64,000 bases of DNA from Alphaproteobacteria bacterium (GTDB lineage: Bacteria > Pseudomonadota > Alphaproteobacteria > Reyranellales > Reyranellaceae): assembly GCA_019635875.1 (NCBI GenBank), contig JAHBYP010000007.1, forward strand, positions 223,013 to 287,012, written 5' to 3'. The translations under genes and the position numbers were made by a program. The number at the start of each line of letters is the position of its first letter. The first letter of the stretch is position 1. The notes under the pieces are model-generated. The model did no database searches, was not told the DNA's origin, and saw only the letters and a list, made by a program, of their open reading frames with translations. Below are positions 56,904 to 64,000 of the stretch, one piece after another.

Positions 56904-58118
56904 TCAGGTCCCGGCGGGTTGCGGATCGAGCGTGAACAGTTCCTGCGGGCGGGCCACGCCGCGCAGCGCGTAGCGGCCCAGCGACACCAGGCGATCGCGC
57001 TTGTTGCCGCAGGCGGCGGCGAAGGCCGACGACACGACGATGCGCTGGTCGATCGAGCGCGACAGGGCAGCCATGCGGCCGGCCTCGTTCACCGCCGGTC
57101 CGAGCACCGTGAAGTCGAGGCGCGAGCGGCCGCCGAAATTGCCGTAGAGCAGTTCGCCCTCGTGCAGCGCCAGATAGAGATCGGTGACCGGCAGGCCGTC
57201 GACGCTGCGCGTGGCGCTGAGCGCCGCGGCCGCGTCGATCGCCTCGCGCGCGGCCTTCAGCGCGTGGCCGCAGGCATCCTCCATGCGCTCGCCGGGGAAG
57301 ATCGCCAGCATGCCGTCGCCCATGAACTTCAGCACATTGCCGCCATGCGCCTCCAGCGTGTCGACGACGATGCCGGCGTAGTCGTTGAGCAGGCCGAGCA
57401 GCAGGTGGCGATCGATCGAATCGGCGACGCGCGTGAAGCCCGAGAGGTCACTGAACCAGATCACGGCGCGGATGCTCTCGGCGCGGCCGCGCTCGATGTT
57501 GCCGGCGAGCACCCGCTTCGCCGCGTCCTCGCCGAGATAGGTGCCGAGCAGGGTGCGCGTCGTGGCGTGCAGGATGTTGCGGTTGAAGACCAGCGCCAGC
57601 GGCTTCTGGATGGCCTCGAGCAGGGTGATCTGCGCATTGCCGAAGCCGCCCGGCGCGTCGCTCAGCCACGAGCTCAACATGCCGTCGGTCTCGCCCAGCG
57701 TGGCGCCGGCGCCGTAGCGCGTGGCGAAGGCGGCGTACTCGGTGGCGCCCTCGCCGGCGAAGCGGTCGAGCAGCGGGAACTCGCCGGTCGGCGCGCCGTC
57801 GCCCAGCTTGCGGCGCAGGAAGTGCTCGCGGTTGACCAGCATGTGACGGAACGGGCTCTGCACCCACTCCGCGTCGGCCTCGTCGAAGGCGCCGCGATCG
57901 AGCATGGTCATCTCGACGCCGCGCTCGCGCGTCCAGTGGAAGCTGCGCGAATCGATGGTCGGGTGCAGCACGTCGGCGCCCAGGTTGAGGCGCCGCAGGC
58001 CGGCGCCGCGCTGGTTCAGCCGCTCGGCCAGCGCGGGCAGGAATTGCTTGATCGAGGTGCCGTTGAGGCCCTGCTCGATCAGCCAGGCGGTCATCTCGTG
58101 GGTGTCGTCGGCGCTCAT
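56904..58118 (-). CDS. Class III adenylate/guanylate cyclase
   Basis: 404 residues. N-terminal 1-200 has no recognised sensor fold and no membrane helix. The catalytic domain is about 215-390: D224 (FSDLSGFTRV) and D268 (KFMGDGMLAIF) are metal ligands and K264 may set base choice, with VNEAGRMA supplying the transition-state Asn/Arg. Makes cAMP (or cGMP) from the cytosol. Its cofactor or signal is not obvious. Confidence 0.92.
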   Translation of the reverse strand: MSADDTHEMTAWLIEQGLNGTSIKQFLPALAERLNQRGAGLRRLNLGADVLHPTIDSRSFHWTRERGVEMTMLDRGAFDEADAEWVQSPFRHMLVNREHFLRRKLGDGAPTGEFPLLDRFAGEGATEYAAFATRYGAGATLGETDGMLSSWLSDAPGGFGNAQITLLEAIQKPLALVFNRNILHATTRTLLGTYLGEDAAKRVLAGNIERGRAESIRAVIWFSDLSGFTRVADSIDRHLLLGLLNDYAGIVVDTLEAHGGNVLKFMGDGMLAIFPGERMEDACGHALKAAREAIDAAAALSATRSVDGLPVTDLYLALHEGELLYGNFGGRSRLDFTVLGPAVNEAGRMAALSRSIDQRIVVSSAFAAACGNKRDRLVSLGRYALRGVARPQELFTLDPQPAGT

Positions 58119-58229
58119 GGGCCTGCAGATGGTGAGCGCGCCGCGGTTTGTGTAGGCCGATCAGGCGAGGCTTGCCGCGGTCGCGCACGAGCCTCAGGAT
58201 CAACCATCGCGCCTGCGCCGGAAACTGTC

Positions 58230-58550
58230 ATGGTCAATCGCCTCGCCGTCATCTTCCTGCTGCTCGGATCGCTCGCCGCCGTGCCGGCGCAGGGCCAGAC
58301 CGCCGTGCAGCGCGGTCGCGCAGTGGCCGAGCAACGCTGCGCCGCCTGCCACGCGGTGGGCGCGGAGCAGACCGTCTCGCCCCTCGCGGCCGCGGCCAGC
58401 TTCAGCCGCGTCGCCGCGACGCCGGGCATGACCGAGCTGGCGCTGCAGGCGATGCTGCAGACCTCGCATCAGCGGATGCCGAACCTGATCCTCGACGCCG
58501 ACGACATGCGCGACGTCATCGCCTACATCCTCAGCCTTGCGAAGCGATAG
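58230..58550 (+). CDS. Small exported c-type cytochrome
   Basis: 106 residues with a signal peptide (hydrophobic 7-22, cut near AQGQ). Haem motif CAACH at 37-41 and a later Met in HQRMPNLIL as likely sixth ligand; this is a short class I cytochrome c. Divergent from the cyclase gene; its 3' end is followed by a half family A arm and a family C repeat. Confidence 0.93.
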   Translation: MVNRLAVIFLLLGSLAAVPAQGQTAVQRGRAVAEQRCAACHAVGAEQTVSPLAAAASFSRVAATPGMTELALQAMLQTSHQRMPNLILDADDMRDVIAYILSLAKR

Positions 58551-58566
58551 TGCCCGTCCGGTCGTA

Positions 58567-58592
58567 GATCCCTCGCTGCGCTCGGGATGACA
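58567..58592. repeat. Half of a family A palindrome
   Basis: Right arm only: GATCCCTCGCTGCGCTCGGG then ATGACAG. The left arm is absent; the sequence TCGTAGATCC before it is not a partner. 16 bases after the cytochrome stop. Confidence 0.7.
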
Positions 58593-58617
58593 GACGGAGC
58601 GATCGCCTATGGCTCTT

Positions 58618-58773
58618 CCCTTCTCCCCGCGAAGGCGGGGAGAAGGTGCCGAGCGTCAGCGAGGCGGATGAGGGGCTTCGCAGCGCTGCAATGGGCACAG
58701 CGTTTGACCGCGGCACCGTGAAGCCCCTCATCCGCCCTTCGGGCACCTTCTCCCCGCCTTCGCGGGGAGAAGG
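58618..58773. repeat. Family C double-hairpin repeat, copy C2
   Basis: Same ends, linkers (GTGCCGAGCGTCAGCGAG; CCGCCCTTCGGGCACC) and inner arms as C1, in the same orientation, with a different 25-base centre. Convergent gap between cytochrome c and transglutaminase genes. Confidence 0.95.
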
Positions 58774-58827
58774 GAAGACGCCATATGCGTTCGCTCCGGG
58801 AAGACAGGGGGAGCGGCGTGTTCGCGC

Positions 58828-59643
58828 TCAGTCGACGCGCCTGACCTCGACGCGCACCGTCATCTCCGCCTCGGACGCGCCGGTGCGCCGGCCGGTGACG
58901 GGTGCGGCTTCGGTGTAGTCGAGACCGACCGCGAGCTTGAGGTAGTCGCCGGTCGGCGACAGGCCGCTCGCCGGATCGAAGCCGACCCAGCCGAGTTCGG
59001 GCACATGCGCCTCGGCCCAGGCGTGGCTGGCGCCGGAAACCGGCGGATCGGCGTCGATGCGCTTGTAGCCGCTGACGTAGCGCGCCGGGATGCCCAGGCG
59101 GCGGCAGCAGGCGATGAAGGCGTGGCTCTGGTCCTGGCGCACGCCCTCGCCGCGCTGCAGCGCCTCGAGCGCCGTGGTGTCGACGGTCGAGGCGCCCAGC
59201 CGGTAGGCGATGCGCGCGCGGATGCGATACATGATCTCGTGCAGCAGCGGCACGCGGCCCTGCAGATCGGCGACGCGCGGCGCGAGGTCGCCGACCACGG
59301 CGTCGATCGAGGCGTCGTGCCTGGCCATGCCGGTGTTGCGCAGCCAGAACGAGGGCGGCAGCGGATCGGGGCCGGCATAGCGCTGCCAGGTGTGATCGCT
59401 CGACCAGGTATATTCGCCGTGCGCCACCAGCTCGACCTCGCGATGCGGCGTGGTCAGCGAGAAGGTGCTGACGGCGTTGCCGTGGCCGTCGGTCCAGTCG
59501 AGCCGCTTGCCGGGGCCGCGCAGGCTCCAGCTCAGGATGCGCTGGCCCTCGGCGGGTATGGGCGTGAGCCGCGTGTCGTCGATCGAGTAGCGCACCGGCT
59601 CGGCGAAGCGGAAGCGCGTGACGTGGGTGACGGACAGGCGCAT
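58828..59643 (-). CDS. Transglutaminase-like protein with catalytic Cys replaced
   Basis: 271 residues, N-terminal strand-rich domain then a transglutaminase core. The usual GVCQDxAH motif reads GVRQDQSHAF, so the catalytic Cys is R169 (codon CGC at 59137-59139; TGC would need one change). H207 in GASHAWAE and D223 in GFDPASG remain. If correct, the protein cannot use the standard cysteine mechanism. It is in the operon with an alpha-E and an ATP-grasp protein, separated by a family B repeat. Confidence 0.88.
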   Translation of the reverse strand: MRLSVTHVTRFRFAEPVRYSIDDTRLTPIPAEGQRILSWSLRGPGKRLDWTDGHGNAVSTFSLTTPHREVELVAHGEYTWSSDHTWQRYAGPDPLPPSFWLRNTGMARHDASIDAVVGDLAPRVADLQGRVPLLHEIMYRIRARIAYRLGASTVDTTALEALQRGEGVRQDQSHAFIACCRRLGIPARYVSGYKRIDADPPVSGASHAWAEAHVPELGWVGFDPASGLSPTGDYLKLAVGLDYTEAAPVTGRRTGASEAEMTVRVEVRRVD

Positions 59644-59654
59644 CGATGTCTCCT

Positions 59655-59781
59655 ACCTTCCCCCGGAGGCGGGGGAAGGTGGCGCGCAGCGCCGGAAGGG
59701 GGATGTCGAAGACGAACGCGGGAGTCCGACTTCGACATCCCCCTTCCGCCCTTCGGGCACCTTCCCCCTCCGGGGGAAGGT
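59655..59781. repeat. Family B double-hairpin repeat, copy B6
   Basis: Left linker GGCGCGCAGCGCCGG, right linker CCGCCCTTCGGGC; left hairpin has four extra bases (GGAGGCGGGGG). It splits the operon of alpha-E and transglutaminase genes. Confidence 0.95.
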
Positions 59782-59804
59782 ATGAGCTGAACGCGTCACC
59801 ATCC

Positions 59805-60734
59805 TCAATCCAGCAGGAACTGGCGGCCGATCTCGGAGGACAGCTCGTCGAGGCGGTCGCGCAGATCCTCGAGGAAGTCGCGCAGCCCGGCCTCGAAGAT
59901 GTCGTCGATGCGGCCGTAGCGCAATTCGGCGTGCAGCGCGCCGGCCTGGCGGTCGGCCTCGCCGCGATTGCCGTAGAGCTCGGCCAGCTCGCGCATGGAA
60001 AGGTCGAGCTGCCACAGGCAATGGTGGATCGAGCGCGGCAGGTCGCGGCGCAGGATCATCAGCTCGGCCACCTTGCGCGGCTCGATGCGCGCGCGATAGA
60101 CGCGGCGATAGGTGCGCAGCGCGCCGATGCAGGTGAGGATCTCCGACCAGCCGTAATAGTCGACGCCGTCGCGCGCCTGCGGCGCGCCGTCGGGCTGCAG
60201 GCGGTGATACTTCACGTCGAGGATGCGGATGGTGTTGTCGGCGCGCTCCAGGTAGGTGCCGAGCGACAGGAAGTTCCAGGCCTCGTCGCGCAGCAAGGTC
60301 GATTGCGCCGCGCCGGCGATCATCACGGTCTGCTTCTTCACCGTCTCGACGAAGGCGCCGCGGTCGACGCTGCGCCGCCTGCGCGCGATCGCGGCGACCT
60401 CGAGCCACAGCCCGTTGAGGCTCTCCCACACGTCGGTGGTGAGGTTGTTGCGCTCGGCCCGGGCGTTGTCGCGCGCCGCACGCACCGAGTTGATCACGCT
60501 CGAGGGATTCTCGACATTGAGCGTCATGAAGTCGATGAGCTGCGGCAGCTCGCCGTCGGGATGGATCGCCTCGAAGGCGTCGGCCAGGCCGTACATCTCG
60601 GCGACGTCGAAGGCCTCGGTCTTGCTCGACTGCAGCGCCGTGCGCTGCGTCGCCTCGAGCAGGCGCGCCATGTTCTCGGCGCGCTGCAGGTAGCGGCCCA
60701 TCCAGTACAGGTTCTTGGCGGTGCTGCTCAGCAT
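59805..60734 (-). CDS. Alpha-E domain protein
   Basis: 309 residues, mostly helical: MLSSTAKNLYWMGRYLQRAENMARLLE, NNLTTDVWESLNG, ERADNTIRILDVKYH and FEAGLRDFLEDLRDRLDELS. DUF403/alpha-E proteins are found with circularly permuted ATP-grasp and transglutaminase partners; they are proposed to help form or cut peptide-like bonds, but no substrate is shown. 13 bases after the ATP-grasp gene. Confidence 0.93.
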   Translation of the reverse strand: MLSSTAKNLYWMGRYLQRAENMARLLEATQRTALQSSKTEAFDVAEMYGLADAFEAIHPDGELPQLIDFMTLNVENPSSVINSVRAARDNARAERNNLTTDVWESLNGLWLEVAAIARRRRSVDRGAFVETVKKQTVMIAGAAQSTLLRDEAWNFLSLGTYLERADNTIRILDVKYHRLQPDGAPQARDGVDYYGWSEILTCIGALRTYRRVYRARIEPRKVAELMILRRDLPRSIHHCLWQLDLSMRELAELYGNRGEADRQAGALHAELRYGRIDDIFEAGLRDFLEDLRDRLDELSSEIGRQFLLD

Positions 60735-60747
60735 GGCGCGGCCGCCT

Positions 60748-62220
60748 TCACGACTGGCTCTGGCTTTGCGATTGCAATGGCACCTGCTGGCCGTGCTGGC
60801 CGTTGGGGCCCAGCACCCAGGTATCCTTGGTGCCGCCGCCCTGGCTGGAGTTCACCACCAGCGAGCCGTCCTTCAGCGCCACGCGGGTCAGCCCGCCGGG
60901 CACGATGGTGATCTCCTTGCCCGACAGCACGAAGGGCCGCAGGTCGACGTGGCGCGGCGCCACGCCCTGGTTGACGAAGGTCGGGCAGGTGCTGAGCGCG
61001 AGCGTCGGCTGGGCGATGTAGTCGTAGGGATGGGCCACGAGATGGGCGCGGAACTCCTCGATCTCCGCCTTGCTCGACGTCGGGCCCACCAGCATGCCCT
61101 TGCCGCCCGAGCCGTGGACCTCCTTGACGACGAGTTCGGGCAGATGATCGAGGATGAACTTGAGATCGTCGGGCCGATCGCCGCGATGCGTCGGCACGTT
61201 CTGCAGGATCGGCTCCTCGCCGAGATAGAAGCGGATCATGTCGGGGACGTAGACATAGGTCGACTTGTCGTCGGCCACGCCGTTGCCGATGGCGTTGACC
61301 ACGTTGACGCGCCGCGAGCGCAGGGCGCCGATCAGGCCCGGCAGGCCGAGCAGCGAATCGGGCCGGAAGGCCAGCGGATCGAGGAAGGCGTCGTCGATGC
61401 GGCGGTAGATCACGTCGACGCGCTGCGGGCCGCGCGGCGTGCGCATGTAGACGCGGCCCTCGTCGACGAACAGGTCGGTGCCCTCGACCAGCTCGATGCC
61501 CATCTCGTCGGCCAGGAAGGCATGCTCGAAATAGGCGCTGTTGTACGGGCCCGGCGTCAGCAGCACGACGTTGGGCTCTGCATCGTCGCTGAACGACACC
61601 GAGCGCAGGGTGGCCAGCAGCTCCTCGGTGTAGTTGGCGACCGGCAGCACGCCCATGGACGCGAAGAGCTCGGGCGCCAGCCGCATCATCACCTCGCGGT
61701 TCTCCAGCACGTAGGAGACGCCCGAGGGCGTGCGCACGTTGTCCTCGAGCACGAAGAAGTCGCGCTCGCCCACGCGCACGATGTCGATGCCGGCGATGTG
61801 GCAATGCACGCCGCCGGGCAGATCGAGATCCTGCGCCAGCGGCACGAACTCGGCGTTGAGCAGCAGCTGGCGCTCGGGGATCACGCCGGCGCGGCAGATC
61901 TGGCGCTCGCCATAGGCATCGGTGAGGAAGGCGTTGAGCGCCCTCACCCGCTGCGTCAGGCCGCGCTCGAGGTACTGCCACTCATCGTGGGCGATGACGC
62001 GCGGGATGATGTCGAAGGGGATCGTCGTCTCGTGCCCGTCGGTCGCGCCATAGGCGCCGAAGGTGATGCCCTGGCGGCGGTAGAACTGGTCGACCTCGCT
62101 GCGCTTGGCTTCCAGCGTCGCTGCCGGCGTGTCGGCCAGCCATTGCGCCACGTCGCGGTAGGGTGCGCGCACGCCATCGGGCGCGGAGGTCATCTCGTCG
62201 AAGGCCTTGATGCCCGCCAT
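60748..62220 (-). CDS. Circularly permuted ATP-grasp type 2 family protein
   Basis: 490 residues from ATG 62220; the longer upstream frame has no credible start. Core motifs: RRQGITFGAYG, FDIIPRVI, GVHCHIAGIDIVR, VLEDNVRTPSGVSYVLENRE, KSTYVYVPDMIRFYLGEE and VVKEVHGSGGKGMLVGP. C-terminal SQGGGTKDTWVL then a Gln-Ser tail QSQSQSQS. Family members are predicted ligases. First gene of the ATP-grasp / alpha-E / transglutaminase operon. Confidence 0.94.
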   Translation of the reverse strand: MAGIKAFDEMTSAPDGVRAPYRDVAQWLADTPAATLEAKRSEVDQFYRRQGITFGAYGATDGHETTIPFDIIPRVIAHDEWQYLERGLTQRVRALNAFLTDAYGERQICRAGVIPERQLLLNAEFVPLAQDLDLPGGVHCHIAGIDIVRVGERDFFVLEDNVRTPSGVSYVLENREVMMRLAPELFASMGVLPVANYTEELLATLRSVSFSDDAEPNVVLLTPGPYNSAYFEHAFLADEMGIELVEGTDLFVDEGRVYMRTPRGPQRVDVIYRRIDDAFLDPLAFRPDSLLGLPGLIGALRSRRVNVVNAIGNGVADDKSTYVYVPDMIRFYLGEEPILQNVPTHRGDRPDDLKFILDHLPELVVKEVHGSGGKGMLVGPTSSKAEIEEFRAHLVAHPYDYIAQPTLALSTCPTFVNQGVAPRHVDLRPFVLSGKEITIVPGGLTRVALKDGSLVVNSSQGGGTKDTWVLGPNGQHGQQVPLQSQSQSQS

Positions 62221-62363
62221 GCAGTTCGCTCTCCCCACGCGCCTGATCACCATCCCAGCCGATTCGTGCCCAAGATGGTAGCAAAAAACACGCCAGCGAC
62301 CGGCCCTTGACCGCAACGCGTCAGGCACCGCACCGTTCTCGGGCATCAGCGGAAGGAATGGGC

Positions 62364-63353
62364 ATGAAGCAGGTCCAGTTGAGCGCCTATGGCGCGCCGG
62401 AAGAGGTCGCGCGCTGCGTCGAGGTGCCCGATGTCGGCGCGCCGGCGGACGACGAGGTGGTGTTCGACGTGCTGCTGTTTCCGATCAACCCGGCGGATGT
62501 CTGGTTCTGCCGCGGCTCCTATCGCCTCAAGCCGCCGCTGCCGGCGACGCCGGGTGCCGAATGCGTCGGCCGCGTCGCCGCGGTGGGTGCGGCGGTCAGC
62601 CATGTGAAGCCGGGCGACCTGGTGATCAACCTGCAGCGCGAGAACTGGGCGCAGCGCCGCCGCGTGAAGGGCGACGACGTGATCAGGCTGCCCGACGGCA
62701 TCGACCTGCAGCAGGCGGCGATGGTGCGCATCAATCCACCGACCGCCTCGCTGATGCTGAGCGACTTCGTCGATCTGCTGCCGGGCGACTGGGTGATCCA
62801 GAACGTCGCCAACTCCGCCGTCGGCAAGCTGCTGATCCGCCTGGCCAGGGGCCGCGGCCTGCGCACGCTCAACGTCGTGCGCCGCGAAGCCCTGTTCGAC
62901 GAGCTGACGGCGCTGGGCGCCGATGCCTGCGTCGTCGACGGACCCGATCTGTGGCAGCGCGCCCGTGCGCTCACCGGCAACGCGCCGATCAAGCTGGGCA
63001 TCGACGCGGTGTCGGGCGAGGCGACGGGCCGGCTGGGCAATTGCGTCGCCGACGGCGGCGCGGTGTGCAACTACGGTTCGATGACCGGGCAGGATCCCGT
63101 CATGAACCGCGCCGACGTGATCTATCGCGGCGTGATCCTCACCGGATTCATGCTCGGCCGCTTCCTGGCGCGAAAGCCGGTCGAGCAGGTGCGCGCGCTC
63201 TATGACGAGCTGGCCGGCCGCGTCGTGTCGGGCGACCTGAGCGCGCCGGTCGAGCGCGTCTATCCGATCGAGGAGATCAAGGAAGCGCTGGCGCGCGCGC
63301 AGCAGGGCGAGCGCAGCGGCAAGATCCTCGTCGCGCCCAACGGGCCGGTGTGA
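62364..63353 (+). CDS. MDR-type reductase (enoyl-thioester reductase-like)
   Basis: 329 residues from ATG 62364 (GGAAGG at 62351-62356; the alternative ATG at 62358 is too close). N-terminal GroES-like part with FPINPADVWFCRGSY, GAECVGRVAAVG and the nucleotide-binding NVANSAVGKLLIRLARGRGL; GVILTGFMLGRFL late. Similar to mitochondrial 2-enoyl thioester reductase MECR and zinc-free members of the medium-chain family. Substrate not certain. Confidence 0.9.
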   Translation: MKQVQLSAYGAPEEVARCVEVPDVGAPADDEVVFDVLLFPINPADVWFCRGSYRLKPPLPATPGAECVGRVAAVGAAVSHVKPGDLVINLQRENWAQRRRVKGDDVIRLPDGIDLQQAAMVRINPPTASLMLSDFVDLLPGDWVIQNVANSAVGKLLIRLARGRGLRTLNVVRREALFDELTALGADACVVDGPDLWQRARALTGNAPIKLGIDAVSGEATGRLGNCVADGGAVCNYGSMTGQDPVMNRADVIYRGVILTGFMLGRFLARKPVEQVRALYDELAGRVVSGDLSAPVERVYPIEEIKEALARAQQGERSGKILVAPNGPV

Positions 63354-63420
63354 GCGGGACCGCCGGCGTCTCGAAGCCGACCAGCGACGACGCGGCCCGA
63401 ATGGCGTGAAGACGCTGCCT

Positions 63421-63496
63421 GGTCGGGGCGCGCCACTCCGGTGGCGCGTCTTGTCGATCGTCCGCCGCGCCACTGGAGTGGCGCGCGCCCCGGCCG
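63421..63496. repeat. Family F palindrome, copy F2
   Basis: GGGGCGCGCCACTCCGGTGG and CCACTGGAGTGGCGCGCGCCCC around TCTTGTCGATCGTCC. Nested stems as in F1 but different arm bases (CCACTCC rather than CGCTCCA). Confidence 0.72.
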
Positions 63497-63572
63497 CTTG
63501 AAGGCCGGCGGTCCCATTGATGCGCGCCGCGCAACACGCGATGATGCGCGCCGACGGGCGGGTTCACCGCCC

Positions 63573-63580
63573 AAGGAGGG
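63573..63580 (+). promoter_or_regulatory. Strong ribosome-binding site of the last gene
   Basis: AAGGAGGG, four bases before ATG 63585, the most consensus-like site in the window; it rules out the longer upstream starts. Confidence 0.75.
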
Positions 63581-63584
63581 ATCG

Positions 63585-63983
63585 ATGCCGAAGGACCAGG
63601 TGCAGGACTACGCCTCGGAAGTCGCCGCCGTGGAGAGCACGCTGCAGACCTATTTCGACGGGCTGCATGAGGGTGACACCGCGAAGCTGGGCGCCGCCTT
63701 CCATCCCTTCGCGCATCTCTACGCGGTGGGCGCCGACGGCAAGGCCACGGACATGCCGCGCGCCGACTGGTTCAAGCTGGTCGAGAGCCGGCCCTCGGCG
63801 AAGTCCAGGGGCGACGAGCGGCGCGATCGCATCGTGTCGATCGACTTCAACGGCCCCGACGCCGCCTTCGCCAAGGTCGAATGCCAGCTGCCGCCGCGCT
63901 ACTTCACCGACTATCTGACCTTGCTGAAGATCGAAGGCCGATGGCAGGTGATCGCCAAGGCCTATACCGCGGTCACGAAGTAG
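63585..63983 (+). CDS. NTF2-fold (SnoaL-like/lumazine-binding) protein
   Basis: 132 residues from ATG 63585. EVAAVESTLQTYFDGLHEGD, FHPFAHLYAVGADGKA, and YFTDYLTLLKIEGRWQVIAKAY fit the NTF2 / putative lumazine-binding group. Similar in layout to the 126-residue gene at 52 kb, but the two differ in sequence. Function unknown. TAG at 63981; the window ends 17 bases later. Confidence 0.87.
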   Translation: MPKDQVQDYASEVAAVESTLQTYFDGLHEGDTAKLGAAFHPFAHLYAVGADGKATDMPRADWFKLVESRPSAKSRGDERRDRIVSIDFNGPDAAFAKVECQLPPRYFTDYLTLLKIEGRWQVIAKAYTAVTK

Positions 63984-64000
63984 TCACAGCGCGAAGCATG

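Overview
The window is GC-rich, densely packed chromosomal DNA with no intergenic gap above about 300 bases and no rRNA, tRNA, CRISPR array, transposase or integrated phage that I can see. The gene content points to an alphaproteobacterium: the aerobic cobaltochelatase genes cobS-cobT, a BolA/J-domain pair, aroK-aroB followed by a CorC-type protein, secA next to a parvulin isomerase, argJ and mutT, and the block methyltransferase / comF / glutaredoxin / nitrilase / DUF1178. One Bug-type tricarboxylate receptor and the repeat style suggest a Rhodospirillales- or Reyranella-like soil or freshwater lineage, but the exact genus is inference.

Layout. 1-3.5 kb: the end of a spermidine-synthase-like membrane protein, then cobT and cobS. 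3.8-12 kb: an unknown protein, an AI-2E-type permease, a HEPN-like unknown, accA, a malyl-CoA-lyase-type enzyme, and Na/Pi and SLC13-type transporters. 12-18 kb: xerD, a secreted unknown and an unlisted 48-residue membrane protein, divergent from aroK-aroB and a CorC-type protein. 18-27 kb: DUF2889, an orphan PD-(D/E)XK nuclease-like gene with foreign codon use, a Bug receptor, PNPOx, serine hydrolase, an 18-cysteine exported protein, MAPEG, an EamA permease, bolA and a J-domain protein. 27-36.7 kb: a triple-PAS histidine kinase, GNAT, epoxide hydrolase, FAD oxidase, a sigma-like gene with a 79-residue partner, a PIMT-like methyltransferase, DUF3175 and a phage-replication-like relic. 37-43 kb: secA, PPIase, argJ, mutT. 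43-51 kb: the comF/glutaredoxin block, interrupted by repeats, an aldolase, an oxidoreductase and a toxin-antitoxin pair. 51-64 kb: an Lrp regulator, amidohydrolase, aminotransferase, a duplicated two-gene exported-protein cassette, an adenylate cyclase, cytochrome c, the transglutaminase / alpha-E / ATP-grasp operon, an enoyl-reductase-like protein and an NTF2-like protein.

The most striking structure lies between genes. At least five families of imperfect palindromes fill the gaps: A, about 65 bp; B, about 123 bp; C, about 155 bp; D, about 122 bp; E, about 95-105 bp. B, C and D share one architecture, a hairpin at each end with inverted linkers between, and B and C share one linker module. 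E supplies the stop codon of the neighbouring gene in both of its copies. Other points worth a second look are the tandem duplication of an exported five-cysteine protein plus a 77-residue partner, a transglutaminase whose catalytic cysteine is arginine, and a hairpin with a T-rich stretch in the secA leader.
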